NCBI GenBank assembly: GCA_902493595.1 | Contig: CABUPU010000012.1 | Span: forward strand, 1 to 32,743 | DNA length: 32,743 nucleotides | DNA from: an uncultured Mycoplasma sp. | Lineage (GTDB): Bacteria > Bacillota_I > Bacilli_A > RF39 > UBA660 | Reading direction: 5' to 3' | Shown: one piece after another, positions 7,245-15,372 of the stretch | Numbering within the stretch: the stretch's first letter is position 1 | Layout of the letters: each line of letters opens with the position of its first letter | Notes under the pieces: generated by a model | Databases searched by the model: none | What the model was told of the DNA's origin: nothing | Seen by the model: only the letters and a program-made list of their open reading frames with translations | Program-made: the position numbers and the translations under genes

Positions 7245-7807
7245 TATAAGCTAAAAATTAGGCAATTTTTAAATTTCTTAAAAAATTTTTCTGAAAAAGA
7301 AGAAAATGAAAAATTTTCCGGTAATAAATATATATGAAGGGAGGAATTTCTAATGATGTAAAAAATAGAAAAGAAATAAGAATTAAAAAATGGTAAAAAA
7401 ATTGTGGTAGAAAAGAGAAAAATGCCCCTAATTTTAAGAAAAATGTCATATGATGATATTAGAAAGTTAGATAGGGATGGCTTAGAATATTTATCACTAA
7501 TATGCATAACAAATAAAAATAAAGCATTTACTGGCGATAAAATGATGCTAAGAATTGCAAAGAAGTTAAAAGAAATGCAAAAAAATTTAGATGAGTTAAT
7601 ATACTATGATCCAAAGAAATTTCATGAAGCAGAAATGAAAGAATTATCTTTTAAGTATGGCGTGGAACAAACTAAACTTGCTAAAAAGAATGTATTAGAA
7701 AAAATTTATCAAAAGAGTTGACTTTAAAAATAACTAATATTACTGAGGAAGATTGCAATATGTTAGTAAAGGAACTTCAAAAAGAGTCAAAACAAAAAAA
7801 CGCGTAA
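7245..7807 (+). pseudogene. Decayed gene, possibly C-terminal part of an Rpn/PD-(D/E)XK transposase-family protein
   Basis: One frame stays protein-like from 7245 to 7721 but holds TGA at 7335, TAA at 7359 and TAA at 7377. Pieces read KIRQFLNFLKNFSEKEENEK, ELKNGKKIVVEKRKMPLIL, LEYLSLICITNKNKAFTGDK and IAKKLKEMQKNLDELIYYD. After the TGA at 7719 the next frame continues (TLKITNITEEDCNMLVKELQ) to TAA 7805-7807. The longest intact stretch is 105 codons (7404-7721). A strong GGGAGG plus ATG ATG at 7353 is followed at once by TAA. The pattern (FLKNFSEKE, a charged helix ending in YYD, a closing LxxLxxEE segment) recalls the C-terminal half of Rpn recombination-promoting nucleases. That assignment is weak; decay is clear. 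Confidence 0.5.
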
Positions 7808-7818
7808 AAGCGTTTTTT
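7795..7818. terminator. Bidirectional terminator between convergent genes
   Basis: AAAAAACGC (7795-7803), loop GTAAAA, GCGTTTTTT (7810-7818). The stem has A and T runs on both sides and works for either strand. It sits at the stop of the minus-strand ATPase gene and the end of the decayed gene. Confidence 0.7.
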
Positions 7819-9121
7819 ATAATGTATCAATTATTTGATCTTGCTCTTTTTTTAAATTATCTTCGTCCCTTTTTAACTCTTTGCCTAGGAATGCATTTCT
7901 AATTTCAACATCGTTTTCACCAAAGTCTGTATCAAGGTCAATAACTTTAACAACTTCTTCGATAGTGGTAGAACCATTAATAATTTTTATAAGACCATCT
8001 TCGAGAAGAGTAAGAGTATTATCTTTATCATAAACTAAATTTCTAAGTTCCTCTTTTTTGATATTATTAATTATAGCATCTCGTATATCTTGATTAAGAA
8101 GGAGTACTTCATGAAGAGCAATCCTTCCTTTATAACCATTAAAACATTCATCACAACCAACAGCATCATATATTGCTGGAACATCTTTATTTAAAACCTT
8201 TTTAAATAAGTTTTTTTCATATTCTGTAGTAGGTCTTGATTTACGACATTTAGGACATAGCTTTTTACATAATCTTTGAGATATAATAGCTGTAAGTGCA
8301 GATCCTAAAAGGTATCTTTCTACATCCATATCAAGAAGTCTTTCAATAGTATTAAGTGAGTTATTAGTGTGGATAGTAGAAAGTACTAAGTGTCCTGTAA
8401 TTGAGGCTCTAACAGCTATTCTAGCAGTTTCATCATCACGAATCTCTCCGATCATTATAACATTTGGGTCTTGTCTTAAAATAGAACGAAGTGTAGTATT
8501 AAAGTCTAAGCCAATTTCACTCATAACTTGTACTTGGTTTAAACCTTTCATTTTCATTTCTACGGGATCTTCGACTGTAATAATATTTGTTTCTGGTGTA
8601 TTAAGAAGCTGAAGCATTGAGTATACTGTTGTACTTTTTCCTGAACCTGTAGCACCAGTAACTAGTATAATTCCATTTGGAGCAGTAAGTGCTGTTTTAA
8701 CTTTTTCATAGTTAGCATCAGTAAAACCTAAAGTTTCAAGTCCTGCGAGTGACATAGTGTAGTCTAGTATTCTTATAACGATTTTTTCACCGTGAATTGT
8801 TGGAAGCGAAGACACACGAAGGTCTAATTGTTTACCATCATCAAGGTGTTTAATTGCTCCATCTTGGGGAAGCCTTGATTCAGTAATGTTCATACCACTT
8901 ATAATTTTAACTCTTGTTGTAAGATTTTTCTTAACTGATTCGGGTATTTTACAATAATCATGTAATTCACCATCTATTCTTATTCTAACATTTATACCTT
9001 TTTCTTCGGGATCAAAGTGAATATCTGATGCACCTTTTTTAATAGAATCTTCGATAATTTCATTAACTATTTCAACAACTGGTTTATTATCATAATCAAA
9101 TTCTCTAAACATTATTATCAC
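7817..9121 (-). CDS. PilB/GspE-type secretion/pilus assembly ATPase, without N-terminal domain
   Basis: 434-aa cytosolic hexameric ATPase of the type II secretion/type IV pilus/competence class. Visible: Walker A GATGSGKST (156-164), Asp box TVEDPVE (182-188), Walker B VIMIGEIRD (221-229), His box GHLVLSTIHTN (243-253) and a four-Cys zinc site (CPKC 289-292, CDEC 323-326). It begins directly with the N2-like domain, lacking the 100-150-aa N1/MshEN domain of PilB/GspE. The zinc site is typical of PilB/GspE, while the length is between those and ComGA (about 350). GTG 9121 is the start favoured by AAAGGG 5 nt upstream; ATG 9112 is the alternative. No pilC/comGB, pilin or prepilin peptidase gene is adjacent, so partners must be elsewhere. 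It has its own promoter. Confidence 0.9.
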   Translation of the reverse strand: MIIMFREFDYDNKPVVEIVNEIIEDSIKKGASDIHFDPEEKGINVRIRIDGELHDYCKIPESVKKNLTTRVKIISGMNITESRLPQDGAIKHLDDGKQLDLRVSSLPTIHGEKIVIRILDYTMSLAGLETLGFTDANYEKVKTALTAPNGIILVTGATGSGKSTTVYSMLQLLNTPETNIITVEDPVEMKMKGLNQVQVMSEIGLDFNTTLRSILRQDPNVIMIGEIRDDETARIAVRASITGHLVLSTIHTNNSLNTIERLLDMDVERYLLGSALTAIISQRLCKKLCPKCRKSRPTTEYEKNLFKKVLNKDVPAIYDAVGCDECFNGYKGRIALHEVLLLNQDIRDAIINNIKKEELRNLVYDKDNTLTLLEDGLIKIINGSTTIEEVVKVIDLDTDFGENDVEIRNAFLGKELKRDEDNLKKEQDQIIDTL

Positions 9122-9142
9122 ACTATCCCTTTACTATATATA

Positions 9143-9171
9143 ATTATATAATAATTTTTTACAATTAACAA
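9143..9171 (-). promoter_or_regulatory. Promoter of the ATPase gene
   Basis: On the minus strand, TTGTTA (9171-9166), a 17-base spacer and TATAAT (9148-9143) face the ATPase start. Confidence 0.65.
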
Positions 9172-9204
9172 TAAATTTTTGTAGCAACTTCAAAAAAAAT
9201 ATTG

Positions 9205-9210
9205 TATACT
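9205..9210 (+). promoter_or_regulatory. Possible -10 of the membrane protein/mre run
   Basis: TATACT at 9205-9210, 24 nt before the ATG at 9234, with GGAAGTAGG between. The -35 is not convincing. It is the only promoter-like element seen upstream of the 9234-12528 gene run. Confidence 0.4.
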
Positions 9211-9233
9211 AATAATAGGAAGTAGGTAGTTAA

Positions 9234-10259
9234 ATGAAAAAAGAAAATATATGGTTTTTTATAATAGGATTTATTTTTACATTTGCTCCTTTTTTTATAT
9301 TTAATTATGCAGTATATAGATTAGTTCTAACATTAATAGGTATAATAATTCTTAGTATTTCCTTAATTATTAATACTAAAAATTTACCTTTAAAAGTAGT
9401 TATATTTCCGGTAATGGTATTTTTATTTGTATACTTAATTGACTATTATTCATTTATTATTTTTAAGAAACCTCCGGTAATGGTTATAGAGTTTAAATCA
9501 TCAGAAAAAGTTAGTACATATAATAGTTTAATTTATAGAATATATAAATGTGATAATGACCTTATTTTAGATAAAAACTATAAAAAGGCTTATGCTTGTG
9601 ATAAAAATGAGATTGAGGTAAAAAGTATATCAGAATATTTAGGGACAAATCTAAAACAAACTTATCATAATACTAAGAATAAATTTGTCCATATCAAAGG
9701 AAAAGTAAGCAAAGTAATTGGTTCATCATCTTTAGAAATTGAATATTATGATACAAAAGTAGGAATTAATGGTTATGTTAATTTTGAAAATAATAAAAAG
9801 CTAGTTTTAAAAAATATAAATATTGATCCCAAAAAATATCATGTATATGATGAAATTGAATTTACCGGAGAAGTAATTAAATATATTGTAAGCGAAGATA
9901 ATGAAGAAATAGATCTAACATATGTAAAAATATATGATTTAGATATATATAATGATTATGAGACTTTAGTAAATTATAATTCGGATAAGAAAATTGCTAG
10001 CATTTTAGATAAAGTTTATTATTATGGAATTAGTAATATTTATTATAAATATAATGAAGACAATATTTATGATTTATCTTATATTTTAACTGATAAGAGA
10101 GATACTATTGATAACATCGTAAAGGGAAAAGAATATACTGAAAATAAAAATAATGATCGAATTTATAATTTTGAAAAATTTAATATTGTTAGATGTAGTA
10201 ATGAAAAGACAATATTTGTAAATCCAAATATTACTATTAATGATAATATTTGTGAATAA
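9234..10259 (+). CDS. Membrane protein of unknown function, first gene of the mreCD run
   Basis: 341 aa. Three hydrophobic segments at about residues 5-25, 27-46 and 54-75 are followed by a soluble region of about 265 aa. Residues about 145-230 (HIKGKVSKVIGSSSLEIEYY and on to EIEFTGEVIKYI) have the beta-strand pattern of a small OB-like barrel, reminiscent of tRNA_anti-like extracytoplasmic domains; this is a guess. Cys pairs in the soluble part (CDNDL, ACDKNE) could form a disulfide if outside. It lies 29 nt before mreC on the same strand with no terminator between, so it is probably cotranscribed and may act at the cell envelope. Confidence 0.7.
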   Translation: MKKENIWFFIIGFIFTFAPFFIFNYAVYRLVLTLIGIIILSISLIINTKNLPLKVVIFPVMVFLFVYLIDYYSFIIFKKPPVMVIEFKSSEKVSTYNSLIYRIYKCDNDLILDKNYKKAYACDKNEIEVKSISEYLGTNLKQTYHNTKNKFVHIKGKVSKVIGSSSLEIEYYDTKVGINGYVNFENNKKLVLKNINIDPKKYHVYDEIEFTGEVIKYIVSEDNEEIDLTYVKIYDLDIYNDYETLVNYNSDKKIASILDKVYYYGISNIYYKYNEDNIYDLSYILTDKRDTIDNIVKGKEYTENKNNDRIYNFEKFNIVRCSNEKTIFVNPNITINDNICE

Positions 10260-10288
10260 AAATTGTATATTTATAGAATAATAAAGAT

Positions 10289-10906
10289 GTGAAAAAGTTT
10301 ATTAAAAATTCATATCTTTTTTTCTTACTTATTATTATTCTTGTTTCAAAGAATTTCATTTTTAGCTTGCTTAAACCGAAATATAAATATGATGAAAGCA
10401 TTGTAATTTCATCTTTATATACCCAAATAGAAAAAATAAATCTTATTAAAAATTATAGTTATAAGGATATTATTACTTATGCTAAAGTAATAAATAATAA
10501 TGTGTATGCTTTTAGAAATGAATTAAAAATTGCTTGTGATACAGAAAATATTTCTAAAAATGATACAGTTGTTTATGATAAATATTTAATTGGCATAGTT
10601 AAAAATATTTATAAAAATTTTGCTATAGTTAAATTAATTACTAATAATAGTTTTCAGCTTCAGGGATATGGTAAAAATGAAGATGGAATTTTAAAATATA
10701 ATGATAATAAACTTATTTTTTCTACGAATGAAAACTTAAATATAGGTGATGAAGTTTACATATCTAACTTATCTGGTTATAATGAAAAAATAGTTGTGGG
10801 AACGGTTAGCAATATAGTTTATATGCCTGATAAAGTATACGAAATTAAAACTTATAATTTAAATAATTTAGATTATTTAGTGATTTTATCAAAGGATAAA
10901 AGATGA
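10289..10906 (+). CDS. mreC: MreC-like cell-shape protein
   Basis: 205 aa, shorter than typical MreC (about 270-290). MreC is a membrane-anchored periplasmic/extracellular scaffold of the elongation machinery that couples MreB to cell-wall synthases. One N-terminal membrane segment (about 8-26) is followed by a short linker instead of the usual long coiled coil and then the beta-barrel region. Family-like text: AKVINNN, NDTVVYDKYLIGIVKNIYKN, FAIVKLITNNSFQL, NIGDEVYISNLSGYNEKIVV, GTVSNIVY. The start is GTG 10289 (an ATG two bases earlier is followed directly by TGA) with a weak ribosome site. It overlaps mreD by 4 nt (ATGA). The mreD and spoIVFAB genes that follow support the call. mreB is not in the window. 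Confidence 0.75.
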   Translation: MKKFIKNSYLFFLLIIILVSKNFIFSLLKPKYKYDESIVISSLYTQIEKINLIKNYSYKDIITYAKVINNNVYAFRNELKIACDTENISKNDTVVYDKYLIGIVKNIYKNFAIVKLITNNSFQLQGYGKNEDGILKYNDNKLIFSTNENLNIGDEVYISNLSGYNEKIVVGTVSNIVYMPDKVYEIKTYNLNNLDYLVILSKDKR

Positions 10907-11235
10907 TTTTAGATTTGCTAATTTATAATTATACTATATTTTATAGTTTCTTTTTCTTAAATTATTTAAACTTTAAAAATATTTATTTAATAATATTCGT
11001 GGGTCTTGTCATTGATAGCGTGCTTTCTACATATGTAATTGTAACTATTTCTTTAGTTATTTTATATTTTATTTCTAAAAAAATCAAAAATTATTATTTT
11101 AAAAATATTTTTAATTATCTATTATTTGTATTTGTTTTTTCATTTTTATTTAAAAGTAATGCTATTTTGATTATTAAGAAAAGTATATTACTTCAGCTTA
11201 TAAGTATATTTATGTTAAAAAAATCATATAACTAA
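10903..11235 (+). CDS. mreD: MreD-like membrane protein
   Basis: 110-aa very hydrophobic protein with about four membrane segments (YSFFFLNYLNF, IYLIIFVGLVIDSVLSTYVI, VTISLVILYFIS, FNYLLFVFVFSFLF). MreD proteins are usually about 160-175 aa, so this is a short form, though the segment with FVGLVIDS resembles the conserved G-L-D part of the family. The call rests mainly on position: its ATG overlaps the mreC stop (ATGA), and spoIVFA follows 2 nt after its stop. MreD partners MreC in the elongation complex. A small unrelated membrane protein cannot be excluded. Confidence 0.6.
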   Translation: MILDLLIYNYTIFYSFFFLNYLNFKNIYLIIFVGLVIDSVLSTYVIVTISLVILYFISKKIKNYYFKNIFNYLLFVFVFSFLFKSNAILIIKKSILLQLISIFMLKKSYN

Positions 11236-11237
11236 GT

Positions 11238-11831
11238 ATGGAAGAAAATGAAAAAATATTAAATGAATATTTAAATGATGAAAAAGGACTTAAATTTACA
11301 AAAAGCTTAAGAAGATTTATTAATAAGGTTTTAATATCTTTAGTACTTTTGATTTTGTCTTTAATTTTTGTTAAAACTAGTCAAAAAAATAAAGATAGTT
11401 TTAAAAAAGTTGTTTTTACTGAAACATTTAAATTTAGTAAATTTAATAATTTTTATGAAAAATATTTTGGAAGTTTACATATTAAAAAAGATGTTCCTGT
11501 GTTGAGCGAAAAAGTTGATTATACAAATGGAGAAAAATATAAAGAAGGAATAAATGTTAAATTAAATGATGAAGTAGTTAATAGTATTTCTTCGGGGATT
11601 GTTGTTTTCAAGGGTAGTAAGGATGATATAAAAAATCTTGTTATAGTTCAAGGTGCTGATGGATATGATATTTGGTATGGCAATTTAGAAAATATTAATG
11701 TAAGTATATATGATTTCGTTACTGAAAATGCTTTAATAGGAACAAGCATTAAATCGTTTTACCTTGCTATAAACAAAGATAATAAATTTTATTCTTATGA
11801 TGAGTATATAAATGAAAAAAATAAAAGTTAA
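11238..11831 (+). CDS. spoIVFA: SpoIVFA-like membrane protein with degenerate LytM/M23 domain
   Basis: 197 aa with a cytosolic N-terminus, one membrane segment (about 30-48) and an outside domain at about 85-197 with M23/LytM-type strands (EGINVKLNDEVVNSISSGIV, VIVQGADGYDIWYGNLENIN, VSIYDFVTENALIG). The zinc-binding histidines of active M23 peptidases are absent, as in SpoIVFA. In Bacillus, SpoIVFA holds the protease SpoIVFB inactive in the outer forespore membrane until pro-sigma-K must be cleaved. It lies 2 nt after the mreD stop and overlaps spoIVFB by 20 nt, so translation is likely coupled. The MreCD-SpoIVFA-SpoIVFB order matches Bacillus (where minCD intervene), which is strong support. 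Confidence 0.72.
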   Translation: MEENEKILNEYLNDEKGLKFTKSLRRFINKVLISLVLLILSLIFVKTSQKNKDSFKKVVFTETFKFSKFNNFYEKYFGSLHIKKDVPVLSEKVDYTNGEKYKEGINVKLNDEVVNSISSGIVVFKGSKDDIKNLVIVQGADGYDIWYGNLENINVSIYDFVTENALIGTSIKSFYLAINKDNKFYSYDEYINEKNKS

Positions 11832-12528
11832 TTATTTAACATTATATTTTTTTCTAATATCATTTTTATGTGGATATATTAAAAACACATTAGTTATTTT
11901 TTTTATTGTTATTTTTCATGAACTTGGGCATATTATTATTTCCTTAATCTTAGGCTACAAAATAAAAAGTATTGAACTATTTCCTTTCGGGGGAATTACC
12001 AAAATTGACAATATTTATAATGCTTCATTTTATAAATGCTTTTTGATATCTATTATGGGAGTACTATTTCAAATGCTTTTGTTTATTTTTTTTAAAGATT
12101 CCTTTTTTGTGAAAATGAATTTTTCGATTATGTTTTTTAATTTGCTACCAATTATTCCTTTGGATGGAAGTAAAATGCTATTTGAATTATATGCACTCTT
12201 TTTACCATTCAAAAAGACTATTAAATGTTTTTATATTACTTCATTTATTTTTATAATTATATATATTTTAATAAATTTTAAATATAATTTTAATAATTAT
12301 CTTATTATATTTTTGTTAATTTATAAAACTATTGAAATAATTAAAAATAAGTCTCTTATTTATGAAAAGTTTATTTTAGAAAAAATGTTTTATGATATAA
12401 AATATTCACATGTAAAAAATAAAAATGAACTTATTACAAATTATAAAAAGGATACAAAATATTATTATAGTTTAAATGGAAAGATTTTGTCTGATAAAGA
12501 TTATTTGCTAGGTAAAATTAAAATTTAG
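11812..12528 (+). CDS. spoIVFB: SpoIVFB-like M50 intramembrane metalloprotease
   Basis: 238-aa polytopic site-2-protease family member. Zinc site: HELGH at residues 36-40 inside a membrane segment, plus the second motif NLLPIIPLDG (110-119) with D118 as third ligand. FPFGGITKI (57-65) is typical of SpoIVFB-type M50 proteases. About five to six membrane segments are followed by a cytosolic tail (about 180-238), shorter than the CBS domain of Bacillus SpoIVFB (288 aa). In sporulators it cleaves pro-sigma-K; the substrate here is unknown. ATG 11812 lies inside spoIVFA (20-nt overlap), implying coupled translation. A general S2P role is the alternative, but the paired SpoIVFA-like gene argues for the SpoIVF complex. 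Confidence 0.82.
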   Translation: MKKIKVNYLTLYFFLISFLCGYIKNTLVIFFIVIFHELGHIIISLILGYKIKSIELFPFGGITKIDNIYNASFYKCFLISIMGVLFQMLLFIFFKDSFFVKMNFSIMFFNLLPIIPLDGSKMLFELYALFLPFKKTIKCFYITSFIFIIIYILINFKYNFNNYLIIFLLIYKTIEIIKNKSLIYEKFILEKMFYDIKYSHVKNKNELITNYKKDTKYYYSLNGKILSDKDYLLGKIKI

Positions 12529-12538
12529 GATTTATAAT

Positions 12539-12567
12539 TTGCCATATAATATAATTAGTTGTATAAT
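12539..12567 (+). promoter_or_regulatory. Promoter of the UPF0104 gene
   Basis: TTGCCA at 12539-12544, a 17-base spacer and TATAAT at 12562-12567, a near-ideal promoter. Predicted transcription start is near 12574, only about 9 nt before ATG 12583. A second TATAAT at 12545-12550 lacks a good -35 but would give a longer leader. Confidence 0.7.
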
Positions 12568-12582
12568 GAAATAGTGATTGAT

Positions 12583-13608
12583 ATGAAAAAAAGTAAAACT
12601 CTGATAAATAGCTTAATAGTCTTAATTTTGTCTGTACTTTTGGTATGGTATTTTTTAAAGGACAATTATAAAGTTTCTTTAGAAGTTTTACATAATGCAA
12701 ACCTTTGGTGGTTATTTTTAGCGGTTATAATATATTTGGTTTATTTTTTACTTGAAACATTGCTTTTAAAAAAACTTGTAAATATTCATAAAAAAGATTA
12801 TTCTTATTTAAGTTCTTTTAAATTATATTTAATGACTAAATTTTTTAATGGTATTACGCCTTTTTCTTCGGGTGGACAACCACTTCAGTTAATTGAAATG
12901 AAAAAAGAAGGAGTATCATATCTAGATGGAACTACGGTTTTAATTAAACATTTTATTATTTTACAATGTTCTGTAGTGTTTTTATCTATTGTAAGTTTAA
13001 TACTAAATTTAATTTTCAGATGGGCTATGCCTACAGGATTTTTAAATGTAATATTGATTATAGGATTTGCAATTAACTATTTACTTCTTTTTATCGTAAT
13101 ATTTTTATCGTATAAGATTAATATTTGTGAAAAAGTGTGTGAATTTTTTGTAAATATAGGTTATAAACTTAAACTCATAAAATCTAAAGAAGATAAAATT
13201 AAGAGTATTAGAAAATCTTGTGAAGATTATCAAAAAAGTTATAAAGAACTTGTTAATAATAAAATATATTTTGCTAGATTAATACTTCTTGAAAGTTTGG
13301 CGTTGGCTTTTGCCTTTGCAGTACCTTTCTTTGTCTTTAAAACTATAGGATGTCCATATAATAATTTTTTAGCAATTTTTGTATTATCAGTATTCAAGTT
13401 TTTGATTGGTTCTTTTGTACCAATCCCTGGAGGTACTGGTGGCATGGAATACGCATATATTCATTTATATGAATTTGTTATTCCTTCGATGTATTTATCA
13501 GTATCATTAATATTATGGCGAGTTATTGATTATTATGCTCCGATGATTATCGGAGGAATATTCTTTAATATTGAAAAAGCTAAAAGAGATTTTAAAAAAG
13601 TCCAATAA
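12583..13608 (+). CDS. UPF0104 / lysylphosphatidylglycerol-synthase-type integral membrane protein
   Basis: 341-aa polytopic membrane protein with about eight segments, like the flippase half of MprF but without the aminoacyl-transferase domain (COG0392). Family marks: FNGITPFSSGGQPLQLIEM (about residues 85-103) and PIPGGTGGMEYAY (about 276-288). Such stand-alone proteins are thought to move lipids or lipid-linked sugars across the membrane; the substrate here is unknown. The start is chosen at ATG 12583; upstream TTG 12559 overlaps the -10 box. GTG 12574 in the same frame coincides with the predicted transcript start, so leaderless initiation is possible. No good ribosome site is visible. 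It ends in a terminator. Confidence 0.83.
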   Translation: MKKSKTLINSLIVLILSVLLVWYFLKDNYKVSLEVLHNANLWWLFLAVIIYLVYFLLETLLLKKLVNIHKKDYSYLSSFKLYLMTKFFNGITPFSSGGQPLQLIEMKKEGVSYLDGTTVLIKHFIILQCSVVFLSIVSLILNLIFRWAMPTGFLNVILIIGFAINYLLLFIVIFLSYKINICEKVCEFFVNIGYKLKLIKSKEDKIKSIRKSCEDYQKSYKELVNNKIYFARLILLESLALAFAFAVPFFVFKTIGCPYNNFLAIFVLSVFKFLIGSFVPIPGGTGGMEYAYIHLYEFVIPSMYLSVSLILWRVIDYYAPMIIGGIFFNIEKAKRDFKKVQ

Positions 13609-13624
13609 TAGTTGGATTTTTTTT
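13601..13624 (+). terminator. Terminator of the UPF0104 gene
   Basis: Stem TCCAA (13601-13605) with TTGGA (13612-13616), six-base loop, then eight T. Confidence 0.65.
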
Positions 13625-13660
13625 GTTTTTGAAATATAATATTTTTCACAAGGCGGATAT

Positions 13661-14330
13661 ATGATATTTTATAATGATTTTATTTATTATCTTAGCAGTA
13701 AATCTAAAGATGAAGTAAATTCCTATTTGCCAGGTTGCATAGATTTTATTATTTCTAATTTTGATAGATTATTAAATGAGCACATATATCTTGATATTAA
13801 TTATAACGCATTTAATTATAGTGATAATTTTTATTATCAATTTTTCTTAGCATATATTACAAAAAATGAAAGTGATAGAGTAAAATTTTTTATGAAAATT
13901 AATATTAACGGAATATATAATATAGATAATTACTTATATAAAGCTATTATTAGATTTGAAAATGATGAAAATAAACTTGAACTCGTGGACTTAATAAAGG
14001 ATCAAAGATTAAAATCAAAAATTTATTTATCATTAGAAAATAAAAAAATGATTAAGGAAAACATAAAAAACCTAACTCATGAAGATTGTCTAGTTTTTTT
14101 ATTAAGCCTTTCTGATAAAAAAAATTGAATATATTCGAAAAAACCAGTTTGTTTCTATTTTTATATGCTCGTTATCTATAGAAAATTTTTATACAGAATT
14201 TGGCTTGATTTCAGATGCAAGTAAATTAGAATGCATAGATAAAATAGAGTCACCAATAGTTAAATATGAAATACTTAAACAATATAGACATTTATTAATT
14301 ATATGTCAAAGATATATATGGATACTTTAG
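13661..14330 (+). pseudogene. Frameshifted helical-repeat protein, paralogue of the gene at 26090
   Basis: ATG 13661 (ribosome site AAGGCGGA) opens a 155-codon frame ending at TGA 14126-14128. Dropping one A from the A8 run at 14117-14124 joins it to a second frame that continues EYIRKNQFVSIFICSLSIEN and on to TAG 14328. The joined product aligns along its length with the 234-aa product at 26090-26794: NESDRVKFF versus NENDRVKYM, MIKENIKNLTHEDCLVFLLS versus IVKENISHLTQEDFLLFVGS, and SLSIENFYTEF versus SLSLENMELYF. No catalytic motif; probably alpha-helical repeats. Decay, or slippage at the A8 tract, could explain it. The first frame alone may still be translated. Confidence 0.65.
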
Positions 14331-15296
14331 ATAGAAAGCTTAAAGAGGATATAATTTAATTAATAATGTTTCTTTTGAAAGGATTATTTATAGTAATATT
14401 AAAAATAAAAAGCAAGTCTTAAAGGGAATAGACCCATTTATGTATGATTTAAACTATCTAGAAATTATTCTATTGGACTTGAACTTGAAACAAGTCATAA
14501 AGATTATTTGATGTATTTAAACTTAAAAAATATGCTTTCAGATTGGACTTTAAAAGAGGAAACAACAGTAAATAATGGGGTCGAAATAAACTCAAGTATT
14601 ATTCATTATAAGAAAAAATCACTAAGTGAACTAGTATATATATGCGACTTTTTAAATAATTATGGCTTTGAGGTCAATGATGAATGCTCTAATCATGTGC
14701 ATATTGGCTTTGATGTTTTTAAAAGTGTAAATGAAATAAAAACATTACTTGAACTTTTTGCTAATAATGAAAATATATTTTATAATTTAGCTAATAAAAA
14801 TGGCAACGGATTAAGAAAATTTGGAATGAATTATTCAAAACCTATATCAGCGTATTTAGAAAATGCTATTTATCTTCATAAATTTAGTAAAACTAATGAT
14901 TTGTATGACTTTATAAAAGAAGTACAACTTTTCCAAGAGGATAGATTTACCTCAGTTAATTTTTTGAATGCCTTTTCTGCTAAAAAAAATACAATTGAAT
15001 TTAGAATGTCTAATGGGCAAATAAAATATGAAGAAATTCTTTTAAATATACTTTTATATTTAAAACTTATAGATATTTCAATTAATTATAAAAAAATAGA
15101 TAGTCAACTTTATAATTACATTTGCAATATAAATGTAGCTGAAGAAGAAAGAAAAATGTTATTAATAAATCTTTTGTTCAAAGATAATAGTTTGTTAATG
15201 GAAAAATTTAATGAAAGATATGATGCTAATAGTGAAATAAATAAAAGTTTAAAAAGGCTACCATCATATAAAAGACAAGTAAAATTGTATGATTAA
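14331..15296 (+). pseudogene. Amidoligase-domain remnant (broken 5' end)
   Basis: An open frame from 14448 to TAA 15294-15296 (a 262-codon part begins at TTG 14508) encodes an amidoligase domain: YSIGLELETS, NNGVEINSSI, CSNHVHIGFDVF and KKNTIEFRMSNG. It lines up with residues about 313-575 of the intact protein at 24306. There is no ribosome site at 14508 or at the ATG after it, and the first motif G-x-E-x-E lies upstream of any possible start. Between 14331 and 14447 shorter pieces in other frames (MSKIYMDTLDRKLKEDII; NNVSFERIIYSNIKNKKQ; GIDPFMYDLNYL) align with the linker of the intact protein, so several frameshifts broke what was one gene with 13661-14330. Confidence 0.7.
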
Positions 15297-15307
15297 TTTT
15301 TTGAATT

Positions 15308-15345
15308 GACACAAATTTGACATTTTCAAAAAAATGTGCTAGAAT
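15308..15345 (+). promoter_or_regulatory. Promoter of module 1 with shared 19-nt box
   Basis: TTGACA (15317-15322), a 17-base spacer and TAGAAT (15340-15345) with an extended TGC before it. The box GACACAAATTTGACATTTT (15308-15326) recurs exactly at the promoter of the second ligase gene (19045-19063) and centres on the palindrome CAAATTTG, so it may be an operator. A second TTGACA lies at 15306-15311. Confidence 0.75.
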
Positions 15346-15372
15346 TAGACTTGTTAAGAGGGGTGGTTTTTA

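Noticed and set aside
7241..7507. Minus-strand frames here and opposite other genes (643-891, 4353-4592, 27413-27679, 29262-29585, 31343-31618)
   Set aside because: They mirror plus-strand genes or relics, lack ribosome sites and have biased composition typical of antisense frames.
14508..15296. Calling the 262-codon frame a complete gene
   Set aside because: The amidoligase domain starts upstream of the only possible starts, no ribosome site exists, and shifted pieces upstream align with the intact paralogue.
15320..15337. Inverted repeat ACATTTT-CAAA-AAAATGT in the module 1 promoter as a conserved operator
   Set aside because: It is not present at the module 2 promoter; only the GACACAAATTTGACATTTT box is shared.
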